Shown piece after piece: positions 24,217-33,024 of a stretch of 64,000 nt of DNA. Source of the stretch: Bacteroidaceae bacterium (GTDB taxonomy: Bacteria; Bacteroidota; Bacteroidia; Bacteroidales; Bacteroidaceae); NCBI GenBank assembly GCA_017470425.1, contig JAFUYT010000004.1, positions 1-64,000 on the forward strand, read 5' to 3'. The position numbers and the translations under genes are program-made. How positions within the stretch are numbered: the first letter of the stretch is position 1; every line of letters starts with the position of its first letter. The notes under the pieces were generated by a model that searched no databases, had not been told where the DNA came from, and worked only from the letters and a program-made list of their open reading frames with translations.

Positions 24217-24735
24217 TCAATCGTCCCTTTCGGGCTTCGCCTCCTTGGCGAAGCGGAACAGGGAGAGGGGGAGATGGCAGTAGCCGTCGGGGTTCTTGTC
24301 GAGGTAGTCCTGGTGGTACTCCTCGGCAGTGAAGAAGTTCTCCAGGGGCTGCTTCTCGACTGCGAACGGCTGCCTGCAGGCCGCCTGTTCAGCCTGATAC
24401 ACCTGTTCGATGACGGGGAGGTCGCTGGCATCGGTGTAGTAGATGCCGGTGCGGTAGCGCGTGCCTTCGTCGTGCCCCTGCTTGTTGAGGCTGGTGGGGT
24501 CGATGGCTTTGAAGAACATCCGGAGGAGGAAGCGCAGGCCCACTCTCTCCGTGTCATAGACCACACGGACGGTCTCGGCGAAGCCTGTGGTATCGGTATA
24601 GACTTCCTTGTATGTCGGATTCGTGGTGTGGCCGTTGGCGAAGCCCACTTCGGTGGCCACCACGCCCTCTATCTGTTTGAAGAAGTGCTCGGTCCCCCAG
24701 AAGCATCCTCCTGCAAAATATATTTCTTTTGTCAT
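24217..24735 (-). CDS. msrA: Peptide-methionine (S)-S-oxide reductase
   Basis: 172 residues. Repairs methionine-S-sulfoxide in proteins. Starts MTKEIYFAGGCFWGTEHFF with the catalytic Cys in the GCFWG motif; VGFANGHTTNPTYKEVYTDTTGFAE and EEYHQDYLDKNPDGYC are also diagnostic. ATG 24735 is clear; the longer open frame upstream lies in the guaD gene. No MsrB domain is fused. Operonic with guanine deaminase (31 bases upstream) and glycerate kinase. Confidence 0.96.
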   Translation of the reverse strand: MTKEIYFAGGCFWGTEHFFKQIEGVVATEVGFANGHTTNPTYKEVYTDTTGFAETVRVVYDTERVGLRFLLRMFFKAIDPTSLNKQGHDEGTRYRTGIYYTDASDLPVIEQVYQAEQAACRQPFAVEKQPLENFFTAEEYHQDYLDKNPDGYCHLPLSLFRFAKEAKPERDD

Positions 24736-24766
24736 GTCGCGTTGTGAGGTTGATGGTCGTGAGGTT

Positions 24767-26038
24767 TTAAGGAATAGATAGCGGGTCGGGGATGAGGCGG
24801 CCCTGACAGTAGCGGGCGGCGATGTGGCGGTCGTCGCCGATATAGACGAAGCGTTCGAGGCGCTGGAGGAGGGTGTAGCTGTCATCGATGACGAGGGGGC
24901 TGTCATCGATGACGAGGGCATCGAAGTCGTAGCCGGGCTCGAAGCTACCGACGCGGCCGAAGAAGGCACCAGCGCACTTGGTGGCCATCCAGAAGGCCTC
25001 GGAGAGGGTGAGGAAGGCGCATGAGTGGTCGCGCTCGTAGTGCATCTTGCTCACCTGGATGGCATAGACCATCATCCGGAAGATGCTGAAGTCGTGACCG
25101 GCGCTGACGTCGCTGCCGAGTCCCACGGGGATGCCGGCATCGAGGAAACGGCGCACGGGTGCGAGGCCGGAGGCGACGTTGAAATTGGAGGTCGGGCAGT
25201 GGGCCACCATGACACCGCGCTGCCGCAGCATCTCGAACTCATCGCCGTCGGTCCACACGCAGTGAGCCATCACGGTGGAGGGTCCGAGGAGGCCGTAGCG
25301 GTCGTAGGCGTCGGCGTAGTGGCGGCTCTCGGGTTCCAGCGCCCGGACGAGCGCGATCTCGTCGTGGTTCTCGGAGAGGTGGGATTGCACGGGGAGGTGG
25401 TAGCGGCGCGCCATCTCGCCGCAGGCGGCGAGGAGGTCGGGGGTGCAGGAGGGGATGAAGCGGGGCGTCACGATGGGACGCACGCGGCTGTCCTCGCGCT
25501 CAAATTCCTGGACGAGGGCATCGCAGGCGGCGCGTGCCTCCTCGACGCTTTCCTGCAGACCCTCGGGGCAGTTGCGGTTCATGTTCACCTTGCCGACGCG
25601 TCCGCCCATGCCGGCATCGTCGAGCAGGCGCATGAGGATGCGGGTGCTCTCGAAGTGAACCGAGGCGAAGGCGACAGCGCGCATGGTGCCGTGGCGCCAC
25701 AGGTCGTGCACGAAATGGCGGTACATGCGAGCGGCGTAGGCAGTGTCGGCATACTTGAGTTCCTCGGGGAAGGTGTAGTTCTGGAGCCACGGCAGGAGCT
25801 CCTCGTCCATCGCGATGCCCTGGTTGCGGTACTGGGGCGCATGAACGTGCATATCGTTCATGGCGGGGATGAGCAGGCGGTCGCCCCAGTCGGTGACGGG
25901 GCAGTCGGCCAGATGGGCGGGCAGCTCGCGATAGACGCCCTCGACGCGGCCGTCGCTGACGGCGACGTAGCCGTGCGGGATGACCTCGAAGCGTTGGCGT
26001 TCAGGGGTATGGATGATGTTCGCGTGATAGATCTGCAT
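24767..26038 (-). CDS. guaD: Guanine deaminase / amidohydrolase
   Basis: 423 residues. Zinc-dependent amidohydrolase converting guanine to xanthine. Metal ligands are visible: HVHAPQYRNQG (H-x-H), PVQSHLSEN, MAHCVW and GLGSDVSAG. HCPTSNFNVASG is typical of the guanine-deaminase clade. Near the C-terminus a 7-residue block is tandemly repeated (LVIDDSP-LVIDDSY), from a 21-bp duplication at 24881-24922. It follows a 39-residue HppA-like peptide gene by 7 bases. Confidence 0.93.
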   Translation of the reverse strand: MQIYHANIIHTPERQRFEVIPHGYVAVSDGRVEGVYRELPAHLADCPVTDWGDRLLIPAMNDMHVHAPQYRNQGIAMDEELLPWLQNYTFPEELKYADTAYAARMYRHFVHDLWRHGTMRAVAFASVHFESTRILMRLLDDAGMGGRVGKVNMNRNCPEGLQESVEEARAACDALVQEFEREDSRVRPIVTPRFIPSCTPDLLAACGEMARRYHLPVQSHLSENHDEIALVRALEPESRHYADAYDRYGLLGPSTVMAHCVWTDGDEFEMLRQRGVMVAHCPTSNFNVASGLAPVRRFLDAGIPVGLGSDVSAGHDFSIFRMMVYAIQVSKMHYERDHSCAFLTLSEAFWMATKCAGAFFGRVGSFEPGYDFDALVIDDSPLVIDDSYTLLQRLERFVYIGDDRHIAARYCQGRLIPDPLSIP

Positions 26039-26045
26039 CGTTTCT

Positions 26046-26165
26046 TCAATAGGTTGTGTGCGCGTCCTCGTCCGCTGACATCATGGAGCGGACGAAATAG
26101 TAGGCCATGTCGAGGGCCACCCCAGAGGCAATGGGCACAAGCCAGAAAGATAGGGGTATGCTCAT
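26046..26165 (-). CDS. 39-residue membrane peptide, homologous-looking to HppA N-terminus
   Basis: ATG 26163-26165 to TGA 26046-26048. The sequence starts MSIPLSFWLVPIASGVAL and continues AYYFVRSMMSADED. It closely recalls the first transmembrane segment of membrane-bound, Na+ or H+ pumping pyrophosphatases (FW-VP-AS--AL---A-YF---MM---DE), then stops after one helix. It has its own full promoter (26209-26240) and leads the guaD-msrA-glycerate kinase operon. Either the 5' end of a deleted hppA gene now serving as operon leader, or a functional small membrane protein. The homology is recalled, not computed. Confidence 0.6.
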   Translation of the reverse strand: MSIPLSFWLVPIASGVALDMAYYFVRSMMSADEDAHTTY

Positions 26166-26208
26166 GGTTGGTTGATAACTTTCGTTATTGTTAAATCATT
26201 AGCGAGTA

Positions 26209-26240
26209 CAAAGGTAGCAAAAGAGTGCTGACCAAACAAA
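26209..26240 (-). promoter_or_regulatory. Promoter of the HppA-like peptide/guaD operon
   Basis: On the minus strand TTTG (26237-26240), a 20-nt spacer and TACCTTTG (26209-26216): the same spacing as the promoter at 5331-5362. Confidence 0.8.
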
Positions 26241-26270
26241 TTTTTTTTGAGAAATGTATTATTATGCAAT

Positions 26271-26315
26271 ATAATCTTATCGGTTTCCCCATACATGGAA
26301 AACCGATAAGATTAT
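26271..26315 (-). terminator. Long hairpin after the C10 protease gene
   Basis: Sixteen-base arms (ATAATCTTATCGGTTT and its complement) around a short loop, 115 bases downstream of the protease stop. No T-run directly follows. The remainder of 26241-26429 shows nothing else I can support. Confidence 0.6.
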
Positions 26316-26429
26316 GAAGTTGCGCATAGATAGCACAAGACTTTTTTCCCTATTCAGGGTTTGTCGTTAAATCAATAGCTCGTTAAAAATTCAATATATG
26401 GCGTAACGCCTAATCCGCGCAGCCAATGG

Positions 26430-29400
26430 TTACTGGCCTACGACTACTTTCTTTCCATTGATGATATAGACACCTGCGGGCAGTGACTTGATGTCTTGGG
26501 CATCGGTCTTCACCTTCATGCCGCTGATGGTGAAAATCTCCAGGGCAGACTGTTCAGCCTGCACGTTACCGACAGCATCGGGCGCGAGCACCGTCAAGGT
26601 ACCCTCAGCACCCTGGGTCACTGTATAATAGGCCGATGTGCCGGCTCTCAATTTAATTATATAGGTTCCGGCCTTCGTGGGCGTTCCGCCAGACACGTAG
26701 CAGTTGGGCAATGTCGTGAAGGTTGATTCCATGGTGTCGTCGCCGATGAATCCAGTCAGTGTGAAGACAAAGTCCGGGAGCGGATCTCCAAGATTCATCG
26801 TGGCATCCTCAACATACGCTGTCAGGGTCGCTTTCCTCACGGTGAATTTGCCGTTCTTCAGGGTATAACGGCGGTTGTTGAGTGTGCCTTGCGTGACGAT
26901 GATGTCGTATGTGCCAGGCATACTCGTACTTCTGACCGCGCACTGCAGGCCTGGTTCGCCCTTGAGGGTGCCCTGTCCTGTTACCTTGTATGTCAGTTCA
27001 GGAACTTCATCGCCGTATGTCATTGACTTGTTTTCGGCGGTGATGGTGAGGTTCTCATAGACGGCGAAGATGGCGGTGCAGGTGGCGTCTTGGCTGACGG
27101 TGAAGGTATAGGTGGCATTGGTGGAGAGCTTGGTGCCGTCTTCGCTTTGCCAGCAGATGAATTCATAACCTTTGTTGGCCGTGGCTGTCAAGGTGACCGA
27201 TTCACCGTCATAGAATTGTCCGCCACCCTTGGCAGAGCCTTGTCCGAAAGGTTGTGACTCGGTCGTGATGGTTCGTATGGCAGGTGCTGTACCCTTCTCG
27301 AAGTTGGCCTTCAGGGTGTAACGCTCCCCAGCAGTCTTGAAGGAGGTGACGAAGGTGTAGTTGGCCTCGCGCGAGACGATGTTGCCGTCCTTGTCTGTCC
27401 AGCAGCGGAAGTAGTAACCGGTGGCGGGAGTAGCATGGGCGTGGGCGGTCATACCTGTAGAGAAGAACAGTTCCTCATTGGCAGAGTGGTTATCGTCTTT
27501 AAGGCCCACGGTGCCACCTTCTTTGGAGCTGGCATAGACATATATTTCGCCGCGTGTGCCCCAGTCGGTCTTCAGGTGGTAGATGTTGCCGTCGCCGATA
27601 CAACTGACATAATAGTCTGGATATATCGAGGGAAGCTGGAAATGCAAGTCGCGTTGGTATTCACCATAGATGGCCTGAGTCTGTGAGTTGCCGCTGTGGA
27701 ACGTGAATGTCTGTTCAATGATGTCGTCGCTCGTCAGGTCGGCTGTAATCGTCTGCTCGCCAAACCAGCTGCTTCCATTCTTCATTTTCTGCATCAGTTG
27801 TATGGTCAGCGGGCCGCTGTATGCCTTGCTGTTGGCCGCTTTCTCAATGCGCACGCTGACATTCAAGGAGTCGGAGTCGATATATTGGTTTGCATCGGCG
27901 TTGAGGACGGTGAATGTGGCTCTGAGCTGGGGTGTAGCGGGAATCTCGAAGTCGCTGCCGGAAATCCAACATTCACGTTCCGGCATCTTCGGGTGCGAGA
28001 AGGAGAGGCTTCCGGTGAGCTCGCGGTTAGCGGAGGCAATGTTCTGGAAGGGGATGCTGACGGCTTGTGTCTCGCCCGCCTTGATGGCAACGTGTGTGGT
28101 GGCGGTTCTGGATTCGGGAGAATAGCCACTGGCGTTGATTGAATACTCTGTGCTGTAGAAGAGTTCGATGTCTCCCTCGTAGTCCTCTTCGCTTTCATTC
28201 CAGATGACAGCGTTGTAGGTGTTGTCGCTTCCCGCTTCCCGTGTGCCTTCAATGACGGGTGTGTCGATGCACGTCAGCTTGAGGTTGGGCTTGAAATGTG
28301 CCACGAGGGCGCAGTCCTCGTTCATGGTCAGCGTGAGCGTTGGATCTTCGCTGACAATCTGCCCATTCTTCGTCCAGTGACTGAAGAAATGATTGATGTG
28401 CAAGTGCAGATTTGTGTTATATGTATCTTCATCCCAGTAATATGTATGGCTGTTGTAGAACATGAAGGGTTCTGCCGTGACAGACATCTCCGAGCCGGCT
28501 ACGATGGAGTTGGGACTTATCACATTCACACTGCCTGCTCCTTCCGGTGTAACATCTACGGTGAAGTTGACTATGCCGGGAACTTTTTTTCCTCCGGCTA
28601 CGATGATGGCATAGTCTGGCTGTCCGTTGTTCTCTATCCAGTAACGCTTGCTGTTCTCCTGCTGAACGGGTGTTACGGAGAAGCGCAGAGCGTGGTTGTA
28701 GTATGCTTCCATTGTAGCATCTGGGATGTTGATGGGTAATTCTACCGATTGTCCGGGCTGTAAGTTAACATCAAGGTCGGTGGAAACGAGGGACTCCGAA
28801 TTGGCTATTGCCAGCTGCACGTTCACCCTACCATTGACCGTAGGCGCGTAGCCATCAGGCTCGGGGTATTCTATGTGCAATGTCGTGTTAAGCTTCGTGT
28901 CGTAGATCCAGTAGGAGCCATACCATTCTTCTGCCTCTGGCAGGTCGGGGATATTGGTGGTTATGCGGAGTCGCGGGAAGGGTGAGAGTGCGAACTCACT
29001 GCCGCTGATGTGGACGTCACCGATGTAGCTTCCCATGTAGAAGTGATTTTGGGTGTTGTCTGTTCGTATGCTCCATGGTATGATGTCTGTCATCGTGACG
29101 GTCTTGGTCTCGCCTGCCGCGATACTCACAATGTCCTCTGCCAGCACATCTTGTGTAGTGCTGTTGATGATGCATAGTGGGCCTGTATAATCTTCGCCAT
29201 CGTTGCGGATGGTGAAGGATGCGTTGAAGTGGTCTGTGTAGTGGTAGGTGCCAGTGATAACAGGCGATGCCGTACAGATAAGTTTGGCGGCAGATGCCGT
29301 CTTTTCGGTGTAGTCCATCGGTGTCAGTGTGAGCATCTCTCCGCTGATGACAGCCTTGATATAGGCGACATCGCTGTCCAAGCAGCGCAGCCAGGCGCTC

Positions 29401-30866
29401 TCGCCTGCTCTGCGGCAGACGGGTATAATCTGGTATTCGCCGTCAGGTATCTCTTCGCCCAAGACAACATCTATCCCGTTATTGAAAGATTCGCCTACCT
29501 GTAAAGATCTATTTGCTGACGATAGAAGCTTCAGTTGCTGTTCGTTCTGCCATAGTGTCAGGGCGTAGTCGATGCTGTTGCAAGCCGTAGTGGCAAATAG
29601 CTCTGGAGTGATGGTCACCGTGGGGAAGTTGCCGATGCTATTGCGAGTCAATGATGTCTGGTTTGTCTTTATGCTGCGGCAGGCCATGGCAGGCTGCTTG
29701 TCAATATATCCGGCGGGCTTCACTCCGATGATGGCATCCTGGTCTGAGGCGTAACCATCGCGGGAACTGCCACCGCCAGTGCCGCGACCTTCCGGGTTCA
29801 TCACCGACAGGCGGAAGAAACCATTGTAGGCGCCGCCCCAACCCCAGTCAATGTGGTAATAGTCTTCAGATGCATAGCCGTCGCAGACGAAGGCGTGGCC
29901 ATTGCTACTGCTTTGTCCGCTGTAATAGACAGGATGTCCTTGCCGCAATTCGTTATAGATGACGTAGAGCCAGTCCTCATAGTTGTAACCTCCAGAGGCT
30001 ACATAGCTAACGCTGTTCCCTCCTCGCTTAATAAAACGGTAATTTGCATCATATCCAAAATAGTTTGCCAGTGCGGGTGCCACATTCTGACTGTAGGCTG
30101 CGGAGGAATTAGCACCATAGTCCATTTGCACGGCCATGCCGCAGTAGAGCATCAACTCGCTGACGGCCTTCTGCTGGGTCTCGGTGGTTGCTTCCCATTC
30201 TGCACGCGGCATATTCGCCCAATCGATGGCTGTGCCGGCTGCAATGTCAGGGTGTGTGAAGTTGAGGCGCTCAGCGACGCGGTTGGGGATGGCGGCCGTC
30301 GTCTGTGCGGGGTGCTGCCAATAGTTCATGACCTGTGCCATGGCGGTGGCGACGCAGCCGGTGACGCATTGCTTGCCGTTGTCCATGGGACAGAGCAGGT
30401 TGAAGGGTGAACGCTGGTTCCACTCTGTGCGGAGCAGCGGAGCGATGGGCGTCCGCGAGATGTAGGTTTCGCTTGTGGCTGTCAGTGTGGTGGAAGCAGC
30501 GGCGGCCTTGATCTGCGCCTTGTACCCGTCGAGCCATGCCCGCATATTGACGGGCACGTTCTTTGTATCAAACCGACCGCCATTGCTATATCCGAGAATG
30601 TCGGGTGTGCGCTCCTCACCCGACACGATGACGAAGCCGCCGTTGGCCTCGTCGTTGAATATGTAGTAGGCATCGTTGACCTCTGCGGCCTTCATGCGCG
30701 GCGCTTTGCGCGGCGCCTTCTTCATGCCGTCTGCCTGCGACGGCTTGGCGAAGAACTTCTGTGCGCGCTGCATGGCCTCGTTCTGCGACACCTGCTGCGC
30801 CCAAACACTCGTGCCCATTGCCAGCAGGCAAAGGATGAAGGCACGGATAAAAGCATTCCTTGTCAT
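26430..30866 (-). CDS. C10-family cysteine protease (streptopain/interpain type) with repeat domains and Por-type C-terminus
   Basis: 1,478-residue secreted protease. Order: signal peptide to about residue 23; Spi/propeptide-like inhibitor region (~25-130; YYIFNDEANGGFVIVSGEE); C10 catalytic domain with Cys171 in VTGCVATAMAQVMNYW, His324 in NGHAFVCDGY and the WGWGG motif near 342; a long series of all-beta domains; 'bacterial repeat' units (HFSHWTKNG, YYFRCWTDKDG, YEFICWQSEDG); two MBG-like domains (KSMTYGDEVPELTY, NLGDPLPDFVFTLTG); and a C-terminal sorting-like tail (ISGMKVKTD...LPAGVYIINGKKVVV) as in type IX secretion substrates. Probably exported to the surface to degrade host or dietary protein. 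Monocistronic. Confidence 0.93.
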   Translation of the reverse strand: MTRNAFIRAFILCLLAMGTSVWAQQVSQNEAMQRAQKFFAKPSQADGMKKAPRKAPRMKAAEVNDAYYIFNDEANGGFVIVSGEERTPDILGYSNGGRFDTKNVPVNMRAWLDGYKAQIKAAAASTTLTATSETYISRTPIAPLLRTEWNQRSPFNLLCPMDNGKQCVTGCVATAMAQVMNYWQHPAQTTAAIPNRVAERLNFTHPDIAAGTAIDWANMPRAEWEATTETQQKAVSELMLYCGMAVQMDYGANSSAAYSQNVAPALANYFGYDANYRFIKRGGNSVSYVASGGYNYEDWLYVIYNELRQGHPVYYSGQSSSNGHAFVCDGYASEDYYHIDWGWGGAYNGFFRLSVMNPEGRGTGGGSSRDGYASDQDAIIGVKPAGYIDKQPAMACRSIKTNQTSLTRNSIGNFPTVTITPELFATTACNSIDYALTLWQNEQQLKLLSSANRSLQVGESFNNGIDVVLGEEIPDGEYQIIPVCRRAGESAWLRCLDSDVAYIKAVISGEMLTLTPMDYTEKTASAAKLICTASPVITGTYHYTDHFNASFTIRNDGEDYTGPLCIINSTTQDVLAEDIVSIAAGETKTVTMTDIIPWSIRTDNTQNHFYMGSYIGDVHISGSEFALSPFPRLRITTNIPDLPEAEEWYGSYWIYDTKLNTTLHIEYPEPDGYAPTVNGRVNVQLAIANSESLVSTDLDVNLQPGQSVELPINIPDATMEAYYNHALRFSVTPVQQENSKRYWIENNGQPDYAIIVAGGKKVPGIVNFTVDVTPEGAGSVNVISPNSIVAGSEMSVTAEPFMFYNSHTYYWDEDTYNTNLHLHINHFFSHWTKNGQIVSEDPTLTLTMNEDCALVAHFKPNLKLTCIDTPVIEGTREAGSDNTYNAVIWNESEEDYEGDIELFYSTEYSINASGYSPESRTATTHVAIKAGETQAVSIPFQNIASANRELTGSLSFSHPKMPERECWISGSDFEIPATPQLRATFTVLNADANQYIDSDSLNVSVRIEKAANSKAYSGPLTIQLMQKMKNGSSWFGEQTITADLTSDDIIEQTFTFHSGNSQTQAIYGEYQRDLHFQLPSIYPDYYVSCIGDGNIYHLKTDWGTRGEIYVYASSKEGGTVGLKDDNHSANEELFFSTGMTAHAHATPATGYYFRCWTDKDGNIVSREANYTFVTSFKTAGERYTLKANFEKGTAPAIRTITTESQPFGQGSAKGGGQFYDGESVTLTATANKGYEFICWQSEDGTKLSTNATYTFTVSQDATCTAIFAVYENLTITAENKSMTYGDEVPELTYKVTGQGTLKGEPGLQCAVRSTSMPGTYDIIVTQGTLNNRRYTLKNGKFTVRKATLTAYVEDATMNLGDPLPDFVFTLTGFIGDDTMESTFTTLPNCYVSGGTPTKAGTYIIKLRAGTSAYYTVTQGAEGTLTVLAPDAVGNVQAEQSALEIFTISGMKVKTDAQDIKSLPAGVYIINGKKVVVGQ

Positions 30867-30906
30867 AATTCTCTTTATCTTTATTTTTATAGTATATAAA
30901 CGGCTG

Positions 30907-30914
30907 CAAAGGTA
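30907..30914 (-). promoter_or_regulatory. -7 box of the C10 protease gene
   Basis: TACCTTTG on the minus strand, 40 bases before the ATG at 30866. Confidence 0.7.
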
Positions 30915-30993
30915 ACTGCTTTTTACATACGAGTAAATAGTGGTTATCCGCTATTTTTTAGATGACAACGACTGTCGAGTTGAAATAATGTTG

Positions 30994-31001
30994 TATCTTT
31001 G
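30994..31001 (+). promoter_or_regulatory. -7 box of the histidine kinase gene
   Basis: TATCTTTG, 18 bases before the ATG at 31020. An apparent TTG start at 30999 overlaps it and is excluded. Confidence 0.7.
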
Positions 31002-31019
31002 CGGTCAAGAATCAACAAG

Positions 31020-32621
31020 ATGATACGCAAGCGAATTGTTCTTATCTGGTGGCTGATGGCCTTCGTCATGCCTGTTAAGGCAATGACGGACAGCTTGCTG
31101 ATGGCAGAGGTGGCCCGGACGGGGGTGTTGCTCAAGCAGATGCGCTATGACTCGACACTGGTGCAGGTGCGCCGTCTGCTGCCCGCGGCGCAGGAGAATG
31201 GAAATGTGCTGGCTGAGGCCGCGTTGCATGGCATTGCAGGCTTTGCACTCTCACGCTCGAACCGCCTGCAGGCAGGTCAGCAGGAGTATATGCGCAGTGC
31301 GTCCATTGCCGAGCAGCATCATCTATTAGAGAAGGCTGTCTGTGATGAGACAGGCACAATCCTGGCTCTCTTCTCCACGATGTACGGTGAGATGTCGTTG
31401 CGCTATCAGAACCAGGGTAATCAGGTGGAGGCGCTGCACTATGCCCGCACGGCACTGCGGTGGGTGTCATACGTGAATCAGGCTGAGTTGCGCGTGGGCG
31501 TCATGTCGTGCATCATGCCTGCACTGGCTGCAGGCAGAGAGTGGCTGCCGGCCTACGAACTGATGAAGCAGACGTTCGCAGATGCCCTGGATCTGAAACA
31601 GTATGACCTCGCCGTGGTCATGGCGGCCTATCTCATGAGGTGCGAGGACGAGTGCTTCGGTCGCGGCCCTGACGACTGTCCGTGGATGCTGCAGGCTGAC
31701 GGCATCGTGCCACTGGTGACTACGCGTGGTGCAGCAGAGGAATATGAGAAGATCCGGCAGGCGCTCGTCAGCAAATATGATGACAGGGTGGATGCCAGTG
31801 GTAAAGATAGTGTGTCAGATGGTGTGGATGTCAAGGGAGCTGAACTCGGCGGGGAAACCGCCGAGCACACTGATGTAGGCGAGCAGCATGGTTTTTCTTA
31901 CCTCTATCTGCTGCTGATGCTGGCGGGCATTGCTGTCCTGCTGTCGGGACTTTACTATGTATGGCACCGGCGCAACAGACGGAAGCGGCAGAAGGAGATT
32001 GAACATCAGATGGCTGAGAAATATGCTGAGGGACAGGAGTATGAGCGTAATCGTCTGGCTCGTGAGTTGCACGATGGCGTGAGCAACCAGTTGTTGGCCG
32101 TGGAGATGAAACTCAGCACAGAAGGGCTGACACCCGATACCATGCAACTGCTTGACGAGAGCCGTGAGCAGGTGCGTCGCGTGTCTCACGAACTGGTACA
32201 GCCCGAGCTCAACCGTGTCACGCTTGCAGAAGTCCTTGCAGGCTATGTGGCTCAATTGGATGGTGTGCGGCAGTGTAGTATGAGCTTTTCGGCTTCGCCC
32301 GCTGACACCGACTGGTCCTTCATTCCTCCTACTACGGCTCTTGACATCTACCGTATTGTCCAAGAACTTATCACCAACATTCTAAAACACTCAGGGGCCA
32401 CCATGACCTCCGTGGGACTGCATCATGATGGTGCGCGTACCATAATGGTTCTCATTAGCGACAATGGTGAGGATAAGGCCGATGATGTTGCTGCTTCGAC
32501 TGGCATCGGTCTTCGTAATATGAAACAGAGGGCAGAGGCACTTGGCGGGTCGTTGGAAACGATGCGTCATCAATATGGCAGGGTGGCCAAACTGGTTGTC
32601 AGCGTGCCTGAACAGCAGTAA
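31020..32621 (+). CDS. Sensor histidine kinase, NarX/LytS-like (HisKA_3)
   Basis: 533 residues. Signal-like N-terminal helix, a ~270-residue sensor region with helical tetratricopeptide-like pairs (LAEAALHGIAGFALSRSNRL, then YEKIRQAL), and a membrane helix around residues 293-313 (YLYLLLMLAGIAVLLSGLYY). A short coiled coil, HisKA_3 with phospho-acceptor His351 in RLARELHDGVSNQLL, and HATPase_c (ELITNILKHSG, DNGEDKADD, GIGLRNMKQRAEALGG) follow. Just before the membrane helix lies a codon-phased 21-bp hairpin (31845-31865). Pairs with the LuxR-type regulator at 33025, although ~400 bases with a structured RNA lie between them. Confidence 0.9.
   Translation: MIRKRIVLIWWLMAFVMPVKAMTDSLLMAEVARTGVLLKQMRYDSTLVQVRRLLPAAQENGNVLAEAALHGIAGFALSRSNRLQAGQQEYMRSASIAEQHHLLEKAVCDETGTILALFSTMYGEMSLRYQNQGNQVEALHYARTALRWVSYVNQAELRVGVMSCIMPALAAGREWLPAYELMKQTFADALDLKQYDLAVVMAAYLMRCEDECFGRGPDDCPWMLQADGIVPLVTTRGAAEEYEKIRQALVSKYDDRVDASGKDSVSDGVDVKGAELGGETAEHTDVGEQHGFSYLYLLLMLAGIAVLLSGLYYVWHRRNRRKRQKEIEHQMAEKYAEGQEYERNRLARELHDGVSNQLLAVEMKLSTEGLTPDTMQLLDESREQVRRVSHELVQPELNRVTLAEVLAGYVAQLDGVRQCSMSFSASPADTDWSFIPPTTALDIYRIVQELITNILKHSGATMTSVGLHHDGARTIMVLISDNGEDKADDVAASTGIGLRNMKQRAEALGGSLETMRHQYGRVAKLVVSVPEQQ
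31845..31865 (+). repeat. 21-bp in-frame hairpin #1 (histidine kinase gene)
   Basis: CTCGGCGG-GGAAA-CCGCCGAG; codons 276-282 read L-G-G-E-T-A-E. The purine-rich loop is on the coding strand. Confidence 0.85.
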
Positions 32622-32755
32622 AATTATCTGATTAAAGGCATACCGAGAGCAAAATCATGGATTTCCGCCAGTCCAGATTCTTGATTTTCCATTATATTTG
32701 CAGCCGATAATTAAAAAAAGGCTCACAAAAGGACGTGATAATGCACAGATTTATG

Positions 32756-32763
32756 TATCTTTG
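32756..32763 (+). promoter_or_regulatory. -7 box of the structured RNA / regulator leader
   Basis: TATCTTTG. A second possible box, TATATTTG, lies at 32693-32700. Stretch 32622-32755 otherwise shows no gene. Confidence 0.6.
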
Positions 32764-32768
32764 CAACG

Positions 32769-33004
32769 CCGTTCAGCAGTGAATGTGCATTGATAGTAAG
32801 GAAGTGCGTTAAGCTTGTTTCAATGTTGATGAATCTCGACAACTCATCATGGAACTGAAATCTGAAATAAGAAAACGTTCTCTCCCTGGTGTTGATTATA
32901 TACTCTGTTATATACAACTCTGGGGCGTGAGCCGTTCCATCGTCCGATTTCAGGCTGTCGAGAGCCCATCAACAGGATGACTGGAGTTGTCTTACGCCTT
33001 TTTT
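32769..33004 (+). ncRNA. Rod-shaped structured RNA, 6S-like candidate (or attenuator leader)
   Basis: Four nested helices are visible by eye: GCGTTAAG (32806-32813) with CTTACGC (32991-32997); GACAACTC (32838-32845) with GAGTTGTC (32984-32991, sharing one base with the outer helix); CTGAAATC (32855-32862) with GATTTCAG (32946-32953); and an apical hairpin 32884-32925 (CCCTGG, GTTG and TATATA arms). Between the last two helices lies a nearly symmetric internal loop (21 nt / 20 nt). A T-run (32999-33004) follows the closing stem, and a TATCTTFG-like -7 box (TATCTTTG) precedes it. Rod, central bubble and 3' terminator recall 6S RNA. Because it ends 20 bases before the response-regulator ATG, it could instead be an attenuating leader. 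Confidence 0.5.
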
Positions 33005-33024
33005 GATGACAGAGAGTTTACAAA

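Noticed and set aside
30999-31019. TTG start for the histidine kinase
   Set aside because: It overlaps the promoter -7 box; the ATG at 31020 begins a good signal-like helix.
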